Below, piece by piece: positions 44,471 through 57,200 of a stretch of DNA of 64,000 bases. Origin of the DNA: Dastarcus helophoroides (lineage: Eukaryota > Arthropoda > Insecta > Coleoptera > Bothrideridae). Positions within the stretch are counted from its first letter, which is position 1; each line of letters starts with the position of its first letter. The stretch spans positions 8,655,849 through 8,719,848 of the forward strand of contig CM053331.1 of NCBI GenBank assembly GCA_028583605.1. Direction: 5' to 3'. The translations under genes were made by a program, and so were the position numbers. Below the pieces are notes generated by a model that did not search any database, had not been told where the DNA came from, and was given only the letters and a program-made list of their open reading frames with translations.

Positions 44471-47400
44471 TAAAGAGTTTGAAAAAATCGAAATTATGAA
44501 AAAAAAATCTAAATTTTAAAAACATCCAACCCTTCAAAAAGCTATATTTTCAAAAAAGTCTAAATATGTCCGAATGCACATTGATCTTATTACGTCCTCC
44601 TAGAGAAGCGTGTTCTACTGGTTGGGAAGTCATGATATAACTATGCTGAAAACTTATAATCTGGCATATAGTGTGTGAAGTTAACGAGTATTTAGCCTAG
44701 TATACGAGGTGCGGCCTAGGATAAACTCCATAAAACTGGATAACGTTTTTTTCACAACATTTCTGAAGCAATTCAAAATTTGTTTAAAGTTTCCCACATT
44801 TTAAAATGGTTTTATATTTTTAATCTTATGGAAGGATGAGAGCTACTTTTATTCAAAAGAGATTACAGCGCACTATCCAATTTTGTGGTTATCAAAAATT
44901 AAAAAAAAAATAGAGAAGATTGATGTAGACAAGATTCCAAATGTGCAACATTTTCATACATTGGAAAAGTTCGAACCAATACATATATTCGCTTGCAACA
45001 TTTTGTAAAATACTTTCTTGCTTAATACGTCAGAATAACAACAATAAGACAAGACATGGATATTTTTTCCGATGAGACTATTTTTTTTTATACTTAAATA
45101 TCTTCATATAACCAACGAGATATTGGGCTTCACTAAATCCCTATTCAGGTACTTGCACTCCTAAAAATGATTAATCAGAACCGATGTTTTTCTGCATATT
45201 ATTTCAAAGAATTAATAAAATGTTTGTATCTAGTTTAACTAGAAGGAAGTTGACCGTGGAACGTTCTTAACGCAGTTTTGCATAACGCTGGTTCCATTAT
45301 TCACACAGCTTTTTACAAAATCCGTTGTTAAATTCTATGTAGCAACTCCGTCTTCAAATGTGTAAAACCATGACCCAAAAAACGACACAGCACCATGAGC
45401 TCCGCAATTGCCCCGGTGCAACTTGACTAAAATTATGAAAAATAATCTCCAATAAAAAATTTCATCATAATTCTAAACGATTATTGCGATCGTAGTGTAT
45501 GTTGAATAACTTTTTATATGAGTTTTATGGTGGCGATTAACTCATATTTTATTGTCAGTATTTATGCCAGGCAATCCGAAAATATTGCATAAACAAGCTT
45601 TATTACGCTTATACTTTGTGTTCTTGCGCTCCATTACAACGCAGCATAGAAATTAATATGCATTTAGGGGTTGCCGCCACGAAACCAACATTTAAAGATG
45701 TCCAGCGGTTAGGGAAATGATTAAAATAATAACAGCCTTATGTTTTTTAAACGTTAATGTCATTTAGATTGGCCTTAAACTATTCATTTACGGAACTTTA
45801 TAAAGTTATAGCATAAAATGTTGTATAATTTACAATATTAATAGTTCGTCGACACCTGCTCTATAATGGGGGGTTCTATGAACTCGCCTTAAAAGCAATA
45901 AGTCTTCGACTGTAATCATCTCTAGTTAGCCCTCTCTATGTCATTATAAAATAATAGTCCGCTACTTTAAAATGATATGTTTTTAGAAGTTTATCTGATT
46001 CTGGTGAAATGGATGACCTACCTATAATTTTAACTGTCTGTGCGGCTTTTTGCTGCCGTTTCAATCTGATATCGCAATTGAATGATTTAAGCAGAAACTG
46101 CTCATTTTTCAAATTTATAATGCACATGGTTTACTGATTTCAGTTTCTTTACTTACGAAATAGAATTATTTCTATTAAAAAAGTTGTTAATTTGTGAATT
46201 TTTGAAAACAGACAAAAAAATACAAAATAGTTTCTCCTAGCCCCATACAGATTTATGGTAATACCATACAGATTCCTAGCCCGATAGAGAGTGTCCTGAA
46301 AATTTGTGATTATGAATTTTTAATAGCTGTAAAAGTACTTGTAAGATTTACAATGAAAAAAGTGGGGTACATATAACAGACAAAATTGATACATGAATAG
46401 TTCACCGACGTTACTAACAATTTTATTTTACCCCACCATTTTGGTGCAAATATTTTCGTAGCTATTAAAAATTCAAAGTTACAAATTACTACATAGCTAA
46501 GACGCATAGATTTTTGTCTTGATGATATTTAATACTCGTACAAGATTTTCTTGCTACGATTTTACTACTTTTCAAATTGTTTAACCAAAATTATTAGAAT
46601 GACACGAGTCGGGGACTTATTTTTTATCGGTTTGATTATGTTTCTAATGAAATTCATAGTTGCTATCTTACTAAAAAAAAAAACATAAAATAGAGCAACA
46701 CCTTTGTGCGCGAAGACTATCATTTTACTCTTCACATTATCGAGAATCGAGAAATGCACAACAACCAGCAGACCGTCCGGTTAACTTGCACTAGCCGCAT
46801 TTTATCTTCACTACTTTTCCACTGTCTTATTTAACGAAATATTCACTTTATGACTTAAAATTTTCTTTAGTTTAATTTCGATATAGAAAAATGTGGACAC
46901 TTCCAAACAAATATTTGCGATGCATTGAAAGTGGAAGGTCTAGAAGTCGAAATTAAAGAAATTTCAATGCAAATTTCGATTTCAAATTTGTAATTTCGAC
47001 TATTTTTGACGAAAACTTATAGTCAATGTCGATATATCAATTTTAAAGTTACATTCTAAAGGTAACGTAGAGTACAGTCTACTCGCAAAGCAAACTTCTG
47101 TTATGCTCTTACAGCAATATAAGTAGGAGGTGATCAAATGAATTGCTGTCTCAAACGGCTTGGCAAGGAAGTTCTGTACAAAAAAAAAAGTCTCCACAAA
47201 GCGAAGTTGTCAGTGTTTCAAGTTGTTCTGCACAGAAATTTATTGCCTCCGGCCTCTTGTAGTAAAAATCGAAAATTGTGGAGAAAATAAAAAGAATATT
47301 AAGTCGAAATTTTAGAACAAAAGGTTGCTTTTTGCGTTCGCCAAAATTTCCAGAATGAAAAATTAAAAATACGAGTTGAAGATTAAAATTTGGAAATATA

Positions 47401-47954
47401 TCAGCATGTTAAAAGAACCCGAAAGCACATAATAGGCATAAAATGTATTTGTAAGTACATCAAATTTGATGAATCATAGGAACAGAAATTTCGAAATTTT
47501 AATGTCGAATTTAAGAACTAATGGTGTAAACTAACAAAAAAAACAACAACAAAAATATTGAAAATGTTAATGAAATAACTCGTAATTCGAGTTAAATGTT
47601 CTAAAACTCGAGAGTATAAATTGAGAATGTTATAAAAAATAAGTAAATAAACATTAAGCTAGAAACATTTAGAAGGTCAACATTTTTAGAAAAATGTAGA
47701 CTTTGTAAGATAATTTTTTAAAGCTTTCAAATTCAAATTTAAAGTCAAAGACATAAAGAAGAAAATCAAAATTTCGAGAAAAACTTTTACAGACAACATT
47801 AAAAATAAATAAATTTTACATTAAAAGTTAAATAACGAAATTTAAATCTCGAGTAAAATTTGATATTTTGACTAGAAATTGAATGCTGAGATAATAAGCA
47901 TTGTATATACGAATATATACAAGTTTATTACGATGCAATTGAAATCTAATTTCA
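44471..47954. other. Long non-satellite segment, no gene recognised
   Basis: Satellite C is limited to about 44480-44570 and 46850-47000. The rest is ordinary AT-rich sequence. Open frames of up to 95 codons, on both strands, lack recognisable domains. No tRNA, rRNA or mobile element end was identified. Confidence 0.4.
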
Positions 47955-48197
47955 TTAGAATCTAATGAAAATTAGACTGCAATTGCAAAGTTCACGAAGA
48001 TGAGGCAAAGCTTGTATCACGGGTTGCATCGCAACATCCATAGATACAAACGTCCGCGGCGTGACTTTACTTTCATCTAGTTTTGACAAATGACCAATTA
48101 AATGTTCTGTAATTAAACAGTTAAACGTGCTTAAAATTGAAAATATGTACAACCCCAACCATAGATTAGTTTCGGCCTTCCTTGGTCTCGTCAGCAT
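47955..48197 (-). CDS. Possible exon of an unrecognised membrane protein
   Basis: Minus-strand frame starting MLTRPRKAETNLWLGLYIFS. It has one hydrophobic stretch (about residues 12-30) followed by a polar region with VTPRTFVSMDVAMQPVIQ and LPHLRELCNC. The segment is less AT-rich than its surroundings and free of satellite words, and amino-acid use is balanced. The final residues (SLIFIRF) look like run-through. I do not recognise the family and see no confirmed splice sites. It may be an isolated exon, a gene relic or chance. Confidence 0.25.
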   Translation of the reverse strand: MLTRPRKAETNLWLGLYIFSILSTFNCLITEHLIGHLSKLDESKVTPRTFVSMDVAMQPVIQALPHLRELCNCSLIFIRF

Positions 48198-48400
48198 GGT
48201 ACGGTGGTTGTATACACTTCCAATTTAAAGCCGTTAGTCAGTCGTATAAGTATCCAAGAGAGCAAACCTCCATTGGGTGACTTGTAACTGACTTTTAACT
48301 GTTTATTACGCAAACATTTTTTAGAAATTGAAAATTAAGTTTAAGTCCCTTCTTACACATTGAAAATGTAAACTAAAAAAAATTTTATAAAGAAGAGTAG
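48198..48400. other. No recognisable feature
   Basis: Short stretch between the candidate exon and the satellite; nothing identified. Confidence 0.4.
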
Positions 48401-50760
48401 AAATTTCTAACAAAAGTTCACACTTCGAAAATAAAATGAAGATGTTTTAGAAAAGACGAAATTTTAAATCGTGTTAAAAAATATCGATTTTACTCACGAA
48501 ATTTTAAAAAGTTACAGTTACAAGTTATTACAGTATATACTTTAACTAATTTTGTTCTACTAATTTTCAGAAAAAAAATTACCCAATTTTCAGAAACAAA
48601 AATTACCTAATTTTGAGAAAAAACAAATAGAATTATCTATAGAAAGTCAACTTTCAGAAAAAACCAACCCAATTTTAGCAATTAAATTCAGGATATCAAG
48701 AAAAAAAGAAATTTTTGAAATATCTGGACATTTGGAGATAACAAAGGCAGATTTGGAAAAGAATTCAAAATTTCCAAATAAAGACGGAACTTCAAAAAAG
48801 TAGAATCTCCATAGGTAAAAGTCTAAATTTTTTGAAACAGCCGAATTTAAAAAAACCATATTTTGCAGGGAAAGTCAAATTTTTAGCAAAGGGCGAATTT
48901 TGGAAATATGCCGAAACGAAAAAAGAATTGAGAAGAACTCAAAATTTCGAAAATAAATCGAGCTTTAAAAAAGTAGCTAGAGAAGACATATTTGAAGAAA
49001 AAAGCAGTCAAATTTCAGAAATAAAGTCAAGCTTTGGAGAAAAACACAAAGTTCGACATAACTATTGATATTTTCAAAAAACTCGAACTTGGAGAAACAA
49101 GAAATTTCCAAAAAATACTATTTTGCAAAAAGTTACAATAATCAAAAAACAAAATCTTGGAAAAATGACGAAATTTAAAAAGAGCCACTTTGAAAAAGAA
49201 AAACGAAAAATTGCCCAATTTAAGAGAAAAAGTCGAACTGAAAAAAGTAAATTTTAAATAAAAAAATTATTTTTGAGAAGGAAACTTATAACTTTATTTA
49301 AAGGATTCAAATTTCAAGAAAAAGGCAAATTTTTAAGACAAATCGAAACTTCCAAAGAGTGGCATTTTAAAATTAGTCCGAATTTTTCCGGGAAAGCCGA
49401 ATATTGGAAAGAATTAGGTAATTCAGAAAAAAATAAGACGAATTTTGCAGAATGTCGTAATTTGAAAAAGTTTGCTATTTCTCAGAAAAAAAAACCAAAT
49501 TTTGAGCAATAAATGAAATTTTAGAAACAATGGAAAGTTAACAGATTCATTTTAGGAAATTGTCAAAATATGGGGGAAAAAAGTGGCTGAAAAATATAAG
49601 AGAAATTTTAAAGAAATTGTTGTAAGTTAAAAAAAGTTGATACATATTTCTCAGAAAGGCGAATTTTTAAAATATCTTGACATTTTGAGAAAACAAAGGC
49701 AGATTTGGAAAAAACTCAAAATTTCCAATTAAAGACGGAACTTTAAAAAAATAGAATTGCCAGAGGTAAACGCCTAAAATTTTTGAGACAGCTGAATTTA
49801 AAAAATCCGTATTTCGCAAATAAACTCAAATTTCTAAAAAGGTCGAATTTTGGAAATATACCGAAACGAAAAATTCGAGCTTTAAAAAAGTAGCTAGAGA
49901 AGGCAAATTTTAAGAAAAAGGCAGTCAAATTTTGGAAATAAAATTAAACTTTGAAGAAAAACACAAAGCTCGACATAACTATTAACATTTTCAAAAAACT
50001 CGAACTAAGAGAATCAAGAAATTTCCAAGAAATGGTATTTGGAAAAAAGTCATAATAATCAGAAAAACGGAATTTTGGAAAAATGACGCAATTTAAAAAA
50101 GCCCACAAAATAGTATTGGGAAAAAAGGCAGAATAATCAGAAAAATGGAATATTGGGAAAATGAGGAAATTTAAAAAAGGCACTTTGAAAAAGAAAAACG
50201 AAAAAATGTCCAAATTAAGAGAAAAAGTCGAACTGAAAAAAGCAAATTTTAAATAAAAATTTTATTTTTGAGAACGAATCTTATAACTTTATTTGAAGGA
50301 TTTAAATTTTAAGAAAAAGGCAAATTTTTAAGACACACCGGAACTTCCAAAGAGTAATATTTTAAAATTAGGCTTAATTTTTTTGAAAAAGCAGAATATT
50401 GGAAAGAATGGGGTAATTCAGAAAAAATAAGAAGAATCTTGTAGAAAATGTCGTAATTTTAAACAGTTTGCTATTTCTCAGAAAAAAAAACACAAATTTT
50501 GAGCAATAAGTCGAATCTTGAAAACAATGGAAAGTTAACAAAATCATTTTAAAAAATCGTCAAAATATGGGAAAAAGTAGTGGGTACAAAAAATAAGAGG
50601 AATTTTAAAGATACCTACTGTTGTAAGTTAAAAAAAAGTTAATAGATATTTCGCAGAAAAGTTAAAATTTAGATTTTGAGAACAGTGAAAATGTAATTAA
50701 ACTAATTTTAAGAAAAGATCAAAATGTTTGGAAGGGGGAATCTAAGTATATAATGTAAGA
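48401..50760 (+). repeat. Satellite C in ~970-990-bp tandem units
   Basis: Two long units lie head to tail: AACAAAGGCAGATTTGGAAA at ~48737 and ~49696, and ATGGAAAGTTAACA at ~49537 and ~50526. Within them, CGACATAACTATT, AAAAATGACG, AATTTAAAAA and TGTTGTAAGTTAAAAAAA recur in the same order. The second unit contains an extra ~80-bp internal repeat (~50095-50175). Frames are Lys/Phe/Ser-rich and not coding. Confidence 0.85.
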
Positions 50761-50784
50761 ACTTTGTTTTTCTCTTTGAGATCT

Positions 50785-51176
50785 GAGTCCCCTTGGAATA
50801 ACCTCAGGAAACTTGTGGGGATTTGGACAGATTACTGTCGATTAAACAAACACCTCCACAGAATGGGAATTATAATCGGCCCCAGTTATAGAGAGTGTTT
50901 AGAAGAAGATGAAAATGTTGAGCCAGATGTGTCAGTGCCAGGAACTAGCATCAATCAGAGGATCCACGCTGGGGGACTTCTGGCCTAGTGTGGCCAGTTT
51001 GAGAGAGGAGCATCCAAGGGACATCCTTCAGTTTCTCAACAAGTTTGGGTGGCTGCATGAATGACCAAGGACACCTCAATCACGGTGACACGGTAACAAA
51101 ATTGGCCCGGAAATGGTGGCCTAAGTGCTAGCCTAAACTTTAGGCAACCCACAACGAATCCAGAATCCAGAATCCC
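50785..51176 (+). pseudogene. I/R1-like LINE C-terminal tail (copy 2)
   Basis: Encodes NNLRKLVGIWTDYCRLNKHL and HRMGIIIGPSYRECLEEDEN, then broken zinc-knuckle residues and, in another frame, HAGGLLA and VASLREEHPRDILQFLNKFG followed by WLHE and a stop. The 3' part ends with CGAATCCAGAATCCAGAATCC repeats. Homologous to 13812-14390 and, inverted, to 63036-63270. The 5' boundary coincides with the end of satellite C. Confidence 0.85.
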
Positions 51177-52539
51177 CTTGGAGAAATTTCATGGCAACAC
51201 CCCTTTAAAAGACGTTTAAGAAATATGTGACGGAAAAGTTTCTCGCGCAAGGGCCTATTGGTTCCTAGCTGCGCCACTGACGGTCGTAAATTAGTGGGAA
51301 TGGAACGTGATCATTCCAATAGGAAAATCTGTTGGTTGCCCGATTCTCGATGTTCTGAAGCGTATAACGATAACCTTCGCGCGCACGAGATATTTTTAGT
51401 GACATGACAATTGTGAATTCAGTCAATACAATAATCGAACTGATGAAAAATAAGACACTAATTTACACTATTTAGAGAATTAAAAAAAGGTCCTCCTACA
51501 CTATTACTCATTAAACGAAAAAAAATTAATTCTCAAAAACCATACATTTTGTTAAAAATAAATTCCTCCAAAATAATTGGTAATGGAAACTTTTCAGGTA
51601 ATCAATTGTTAAAAAGGTAAATTCTACTAAGCAATAACCACCAATAATGTTTGCCATTTGGTTTCCAATATAACTTACGCTTTAACAAATCAGATAAACC
51701 AAACAATGATACTATAAAACCCCATTTCAATCGCAGTCTGTATTTTTCATAATAGGATGTAATCGTGTGAGGTATCGGCTGAGTTCAATCATTTCGCTTT
51801 CTTTGAGACGCTGCCGTAAAAGTTTAATATTTAATATTTGTATGTAGATATGATACATGGAAAGGCCGTAGTCGAGGCATATTGAAAAGGTAACACCTGG
51901 CCTTAAACACAGAAGACGTTTAAAGAATTTTAAGTGAAGTTTTGACAGGCCGCAGGTTCTCTCCTCGCTGTATCGTTATATATTAATCTAAATAGTTTAC
52001 AGGTGTGGATATTGCCCCATGATTAGATTTTAATTTGTAGATTGTAATTAGCGATGTTTAAAATAATTTTAAAATTAATGATGCATTAAGTACCTCTGCC
52101 GGCATACCAAATTTGCTTATTCAGTTTGATATGAGTATACCATTATACCATGTACGTAGCAGGGGAATTTTACCCACTGAGGGTACAAATGTTTTACATG
52201 CAACAACGTTTTTATCACTATTTTGAAAATTGAAAATTGGGATAGTAAACCAGTGATCGGAAAAATAAAGAATGTTGTATTGAACATAACTTGAACATTC
52301 AAAAAATGAGGTTTAAACATCAGAGCATAGCTGGATAGGGACCAGGGATTCGATCCAGTCCTTATAGCTATCATTCTATCATATTTGGTCAATCCCGGGA
52401 TCCCGGGATTATTTCGGTATTGAGGAAAGAGAAGAAAATTTTATAGAAGTCAGCTTTTTAATTATCAAATTGAAATTTAGGCAGTAATCAACGTAATCAA
52501 AATGTAGACAAAAATCAATGCATTTTCCTTACTCTTCTA
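51177..52539. other. Non-satellite segment, no gene recognised
   Basis: Ordinary sequence with no repeat unit. A 91-codon minus-strand frame at 52117-52392 shows no domain. Confidence 0.4.
52391..52410. repeat. Perfect 20-bp palindrome
   Basis: AATCCCGGGATCCCGGGATT equals its own reverse complement. It is GC-rich in an AT-rich region. Function unknown. Confidence 0.9.
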
Positions 52540-53692
52540 ACAAATCAGACTAACCAGAATTTTTGAATCACACAAAAAAATAGGTTGTAATTTTTGGAAA
52601 AAATTCCTTTCGGTAACAAGTTCCATAAGTTGGAAGTTCTATAGAAAAAAGAGTCTCCGTTGAGATAAGTCCTCACTAAGTCAAGCTGGATCGCACAGGA
52701 ATTTGCTGTCTCCGACTGTCTAGTATGCCTCAACAATCCTGCCCTTGGGGGATCAATCCTATTAGTTCCTGAGAGCATCTTCCATGATAGTACTTGTAGA
52801 AAAGAGACAAGTCACCAACCATACGCCTGTGCTCTAGTGTTTCGAGAGAATTGGTCAGACTCTCGTCATCAATTAGGTGAATCGCTCTTCTTTGAATTGA
52901 ATCCAAAAGTTCTAAAGTGTGTTTTGAGGCCGAACTCCAAACATGAGAACAGTATTCTAGTGTTGGCCTAAATTGAACTTTGCATAGTGATCATAGCTGA
53001 TGAGATGTAAAGTACTTTTTAGCTCTAAAAAGGAAATCTAGCTTCTGAGAGCCGGATTTGGCAATGGCGTGCACATGATCGTCCCAAGAGAAGTTAGGGC
53101 TCGCATTCACTCCTAGGATAAATAGATAAGATCCCATCGGAAGGATTTTACCGTCCACTAGTATGTTTGTTGCATTATCCCTTGATGTTTTCTTAGAGAA
53201 AACTGCGGCCTGAGTTTTTGAAGCGATAAAGTCGACCAAATTGTTCTTACCCTATTCCAGAATAATCTCGAGATCCCGATTAATCGCTTGTATCTGCTGT
53301 TCCCTTAGTCGATCTGAAGCAGTGATAGATAATGGTTTGTCGGAGAAAAAAGATGACACAAGGTTACTACCATCTGCGTAGCTATATATAGGATTGGAAA
53401 TTGAAGCTAAGAGATTGTTTGTGTGTAACAGAAATAAAGTAGGAGACAGAACAGACCCGTGAGGCACCCCTGCGTTAATCGAAAATGTCTCGGATGAGAT
53501 GCCATCGACGACGACTTGAAGAGATCTGTCAGCGAGAAAATTGGATTCAAATGACAGAGTTCAGGAGGAAGACCATAAGATGTTAATTTGGCGAGAAGAG
53601 ATCGGTGCCAGACTCTGTCGAAAGCCTTTGAGATATCCAATGCCACAATCCTAGCTAGGAATGCTTCACGCATTGAAGTGATGTATATTCAT
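52540..53692 (-). pseudogene. CR1/Jockey-like LINE reverse transcriptase, 5' truncated
   Basis: Read on the minus strand from 53692: ARIVALDISKAFDRVWHRSL (motif A with the first catalytic Asp), LLAKLTSYGLPPEL, QGxPHGSVLSPTLFLLHTN (motif B), ISNPIYSYADGSNLV (motif C, YADG instead of the usual YADD), DFIASKTQAAVFSKK, LFILGVNASPNFSWDDHV, FRAKKYFTSHQL, then RHTRQSETANSCAIQLDLV, DSFFYRTSNLWNLLPKGIF and NYNL near 52560. At least three frameshifts separate these pieces. Same family as the fragment at 3790-4330, in the opposite orientation. Confidence 0.9.
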
Positions 53693-55175
53693 AACAAATA
53701 AACTATATTAACGATAAATACAATAATAAATATGAAAAATTCCATAATGTTCCGATAAATAGTTGACATGCTGAGAAAATTTCTTTATCTCAAAATTTCA
53801 ATTTTTTTTTTAATTCGTGTATTTCGAGTATTTTATTCTTCTATATTTTTTTCTCTCTTTAAATATCGATATTAATTTCAATACTATTTTTTTGCCCATT
53901 TTTTGTTACTTTTCTTCTCAAAGATAAGCTTTTTGTAAAAATGTTGACTTTTTTGTAGGACTTTCTAAAAGTTGCTATTTTTTCTCAGGAATTTCCTTTT
54001 TTTTCAAAATTTAGACGTATTTACAAAATTGTACTTTTTTAAAATTATATTTTTGTCGACATTTCGACTTTGTTTCCAAAATTCGTTTCATTTCCAATTT
54101 TGCCAATTTTCTCAAATATTGGCTTCTACTGAACATTTTCTAGTTTTTTAGGAAATTCTATTATAAATTTTCTCAAAATTCACTTTTTATCAAAATTTTG
54201 ACTTTTATCTCAAAATTCAACATTTCATTATGCTTTTACAAATTCAGAGCTTTTCGTCAAAATTCTTCTTGCTTGAAAGTTTGACTTTTCTCCTGAAATT
54301 TAGCCTTCACTGGGAAAATACTTTTTTAAAGTTTGACACTTTTTTTTTAATTTTTCAAGATGCGTTTGTTCTTTCAAAATTATTTTACCAATTATCTTAA
54401 AACTCATTTTTTTCTGAAAACTTAGATTCTTGAAACTAAAATTTGTTATCAAAATTTAAAGGCAACTTTTTCTACAGTTGCTCAAAACTTCGAATTTTCA
54501 TGATTTGTTTTTTTTTCTTTTAAAATTTTACGTTTTTTTTTAAATCAACTTTTTAAATTTGTCCACTTTTCTAAATTACAATATATTCCCAAATAAAAAC
54601 GTTTTTTCTTGAAATTCGACTTTTTTTGGCAGCTTTCAATTTTCTTCACAGTCATTTTTTTGAAATGCCTCCATTTTTCGTTAAAATGGTTATTTTTTTA
54701 AGGGTTTAACTGTTTCTAGAAATCTGTTAACTTACTAAATATTATTTTCAAATTGAAATAAAACATATTTTCTTTGAAAAAATTTCCAAGCTTTTAAAAT
54801 TTAGATAAAAAGTAAAGAAAAAAGAAAAACAAATAATTTCGTAAATTAGTACTCTTCTTTAAATTAGTCCTTTTCTAAGAATTTCGTCTAGTTTTTCAAA
54901 ATAAGTGGTAATTGTTGAAAAATTTCAGTGTTTTCATAAAATTTATCGGTAATGTCAAAACATACAAATAAAAAGTAAAAATTTTAGGAAAAATATTTTT
55001 AGAAATTGTCACCCTTTACTAAATTACTTCTTTTCTAAAAATTTCATGTTTTTTACTCAAAATTCGTTTATTTTTTTTAAATTATTTCTAGACTGCTTAA
55101 TAAAAATACATAACATATTTCTTGGGAAATCTCAAAATTTTTTACAAAGAAGAGAAAAAAGCTAAATCTAATAGC
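53693..55175 (-). repeat. Satellite C, minus-strand orientation
   Basis: From ~53760 the plus strand reads TTTCTTTATCTCAAAATTTC, ATTTCGACTTTGTTTCC and similar, with weak unit structure. The array ends close to the LINE fragment at 55180. Confidence 0.75.
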
Positions 55176-55179
55176 TTTC

Positions 55180-56790
55180 ACTAACTAACTTTTCAAGTGA
55201 GACTAAATATCTAGGAATAATCCTAGACCAAAAGATCACCTGGAATCCTTATTTTACTCGAATAATCAAGGGAGCCGCGACAGCGTTCTGGACGTGCCGC
55301 AGATTATTCAGCAAAACCTGGGTTCTGAAACCGAAAATGATCTATTAGTCATAAGGGATAAAAATTACACCCCTGATCACATACGCTTCTTTAGTATGGT
55401 GGCCAAAAATAACAATAAAAACAGCACAAAACAACCTAAACATAGGTACGCATGCCTGGGCACAACAGACGCAATGAACACCTCCCCAACAGCAGCAATA
55501 GAGGTAATGCTAGGTCTAACTACTCTTCTTCTTTTAGTGAAGAGGGAGACGATCAAAGGAGCCTCAAGATAACTGCAATTAATTGAAATACAAATCTTGT
55601 CCCCTGAAACCAAGAAATATTAAAACACACACCAGAGGTTGCTCTAACGCGTTTTGATAGTCAAGCTTTTATCTTCAGAGAGATATCTCTCTGCGTTAGA
55701 GCAACCTCTGTTGGGTTTTTTAATCTTTCTTGGTTTCAGGGAACAAGATCTGTATTTCAATTTTTGAAAGTAACCAAGGAACAGTCGGTTTCATCAAAAC
55801 TACAATTAAAATAATTTAAAGAATGAGACTTCGCCGGTCACATGGAAACCCTCAAGGAATGTAGCAAGACTTTATTTAGCAAGATCAATTGATTATATGC
55901 AACCCAGGTACAAATTTGATCATTCTTTTGAGGTGGACTAAGATAGCCACACTGACACTCAGTCAGTACCTAAAGAAAAACACAAATTATCCATCTGGTT
56001 TACAGATGGATCAAAGACAGCACATGAAACTGGAGCGGAAATGTATGGCCCTAATTCTAGGTTCTCTAAAGCCTTGGAAAAAGACCCAACTGTCTTTTCA
56101 AATGAAATACATGCAATAGAACTCTGCGCCTGCCAGTGTCTTCGAGAAACCTAAAACGAACAAAGATCTACTTTAACTCTGACAGCCAAGCGACAATAAA
56201 GGATTTCAGCTGCATTGTCAAATCGAAACTAGTTTGGGACTGTCAACAAACTCTAAAGCAACTGTGTAAATACAACAGGATCAACTTAAGTGCCTGCCAG
56301 GGCACAAAGGGATGCAAGGGAATGAAGCTGATGACCAACTCGCTAGAGAAGGATCTGCATCGTCATTTTTTGGACCTGAACCGGCTTTTGGTTTTCTAAA
56401 AATCAAATCAACAACGAGGTCAAAAAATGGGAAGCAAAGTCAAGAATTTTCTACTGGAGGTCATATCCAGGACAGTGACAGTCAAAAAAATTCATATCTG
56501 GAACGCTAGGTCTACTTAGAACACACCTGTGTCGCTTTGCGCAGAAGCTGCGAAGATTGCCGAACATGTGTTTGCACGCAAAAGGCACGTCCAGCTCGAA
56601 TGAGCGTCCTTAGAGCCCTCAGATGTGGAAAAACTTAATCCTAGGTCCATAATAAACTTCTACAAGGGTTTAAATCTGAGACTTACGTGGATCAGGGTAT
56701 ACACAAAAGGTCTCCTTAGGTCGAGGTGCGGGGTGGACGAAAAGAAACACGAAACGACCCATATATAATCTAATCTAAAAGTTATGTTAA
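55180..56790 (+). pseudogene. I/LOA-like LINE: RT end and RNase H, split by an insertion
   Basis: Same family as 41821-44470. Pieces: SETKYLGIILDQKITWNPYF and AATAFWTCRRLF up to MLGLTTLLLLVKRETIKGAS; interrupted at 55583 by palindromic element copy h. It then continues with YKFDHSFEV, LSIWFTDGSKTAHETGAE (RNase H start, catalytic Asp), EIHAIELCACQCLRE, YFNSDSQATIKDFSCIV, KSKLVWDCQQTLKQLCKYNR, GHKGMQGNEADDQLAREGSA and SSFFGPEPAFGF. The 3' end has CCCATATATAATCTAATCTA at ~56760, like the other copy. Stops and frameshifts are frequent. Confidence 0.9.
55583..55797 (+). mobile_element. Palindromic hammerhead element, copy h, with 12-bp target duplication
   Basis: A 215-bp copy from TTGAAATACAAATCTTGTCC to GTCGGTTTCATCAA. 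It is flanked by AACTGCAATTAA (55571-55582) and AACTACAATTAA (55798-55809), 11 of 12 identical. The start base agrees with copy c, so this is the true 5' end of the family. The left-arm core (minus strand) has G12 changed to A, and the right-arm core has lost its middle. The insertion separates the two halves of a LINE. Confidence 0.92.
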
Positions 56791-57200
56791 AATCTGTATT
56801 AATAAAATTGAGCTGACCAAGTGTCCATCTGTCTGTCGAGGATCTTTCGTCCGGAATAATCTTCAAAAATGTTCAATCGATTTTAATGAAACTTTTACTA
56901 AAATGTAGATTATTTTTAAAGGAAGCTTTAAGGCTATTTCTTAGCAAAACTCAACTTTTTACTTCCAAGAACTCAGATTTCAGGTTGTAAAACAGAACAT
57001 ACAAAAGAAAAAAAGAGTCCGCAATGTTTGTGGCTGATATAATATTGCGCTCCACTTACCAGAGGGTACTAGAATAAGGAGCTCGAACCTTTGAATATAT
57101 TACTCTGAGAAATCATTTTATTTTGAAATGTAACATTATTAGACCTTTTGTACAGAAAGTCGCAGGCGTTAGCTAATTTGTAAATAAAAAGTCGAAATAA
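56791..57200. other. Interspersed-repeat-like fragment, unassigned
   Basis: Contains CCATCTGTCTGTCGAGGATC and TTCAATCGATTTTAATGAAAC, words typical of non-autonomous arthropod repeats. No end structure and no gene identified. Confidence 0.4.

Noticed and set aside
47120..47145. AGGAGGTGATCAAATG as a bacterial ribosome binding site and start
   Set aside because: The frame is very short and all surrounding evidence is eukaryotic; the match is chance.
52300..52380. GGGATTCGATCC as a tRNA B box
   Set aside because: No A box at the right distance and no cloverleaf could be drawn on either strand.
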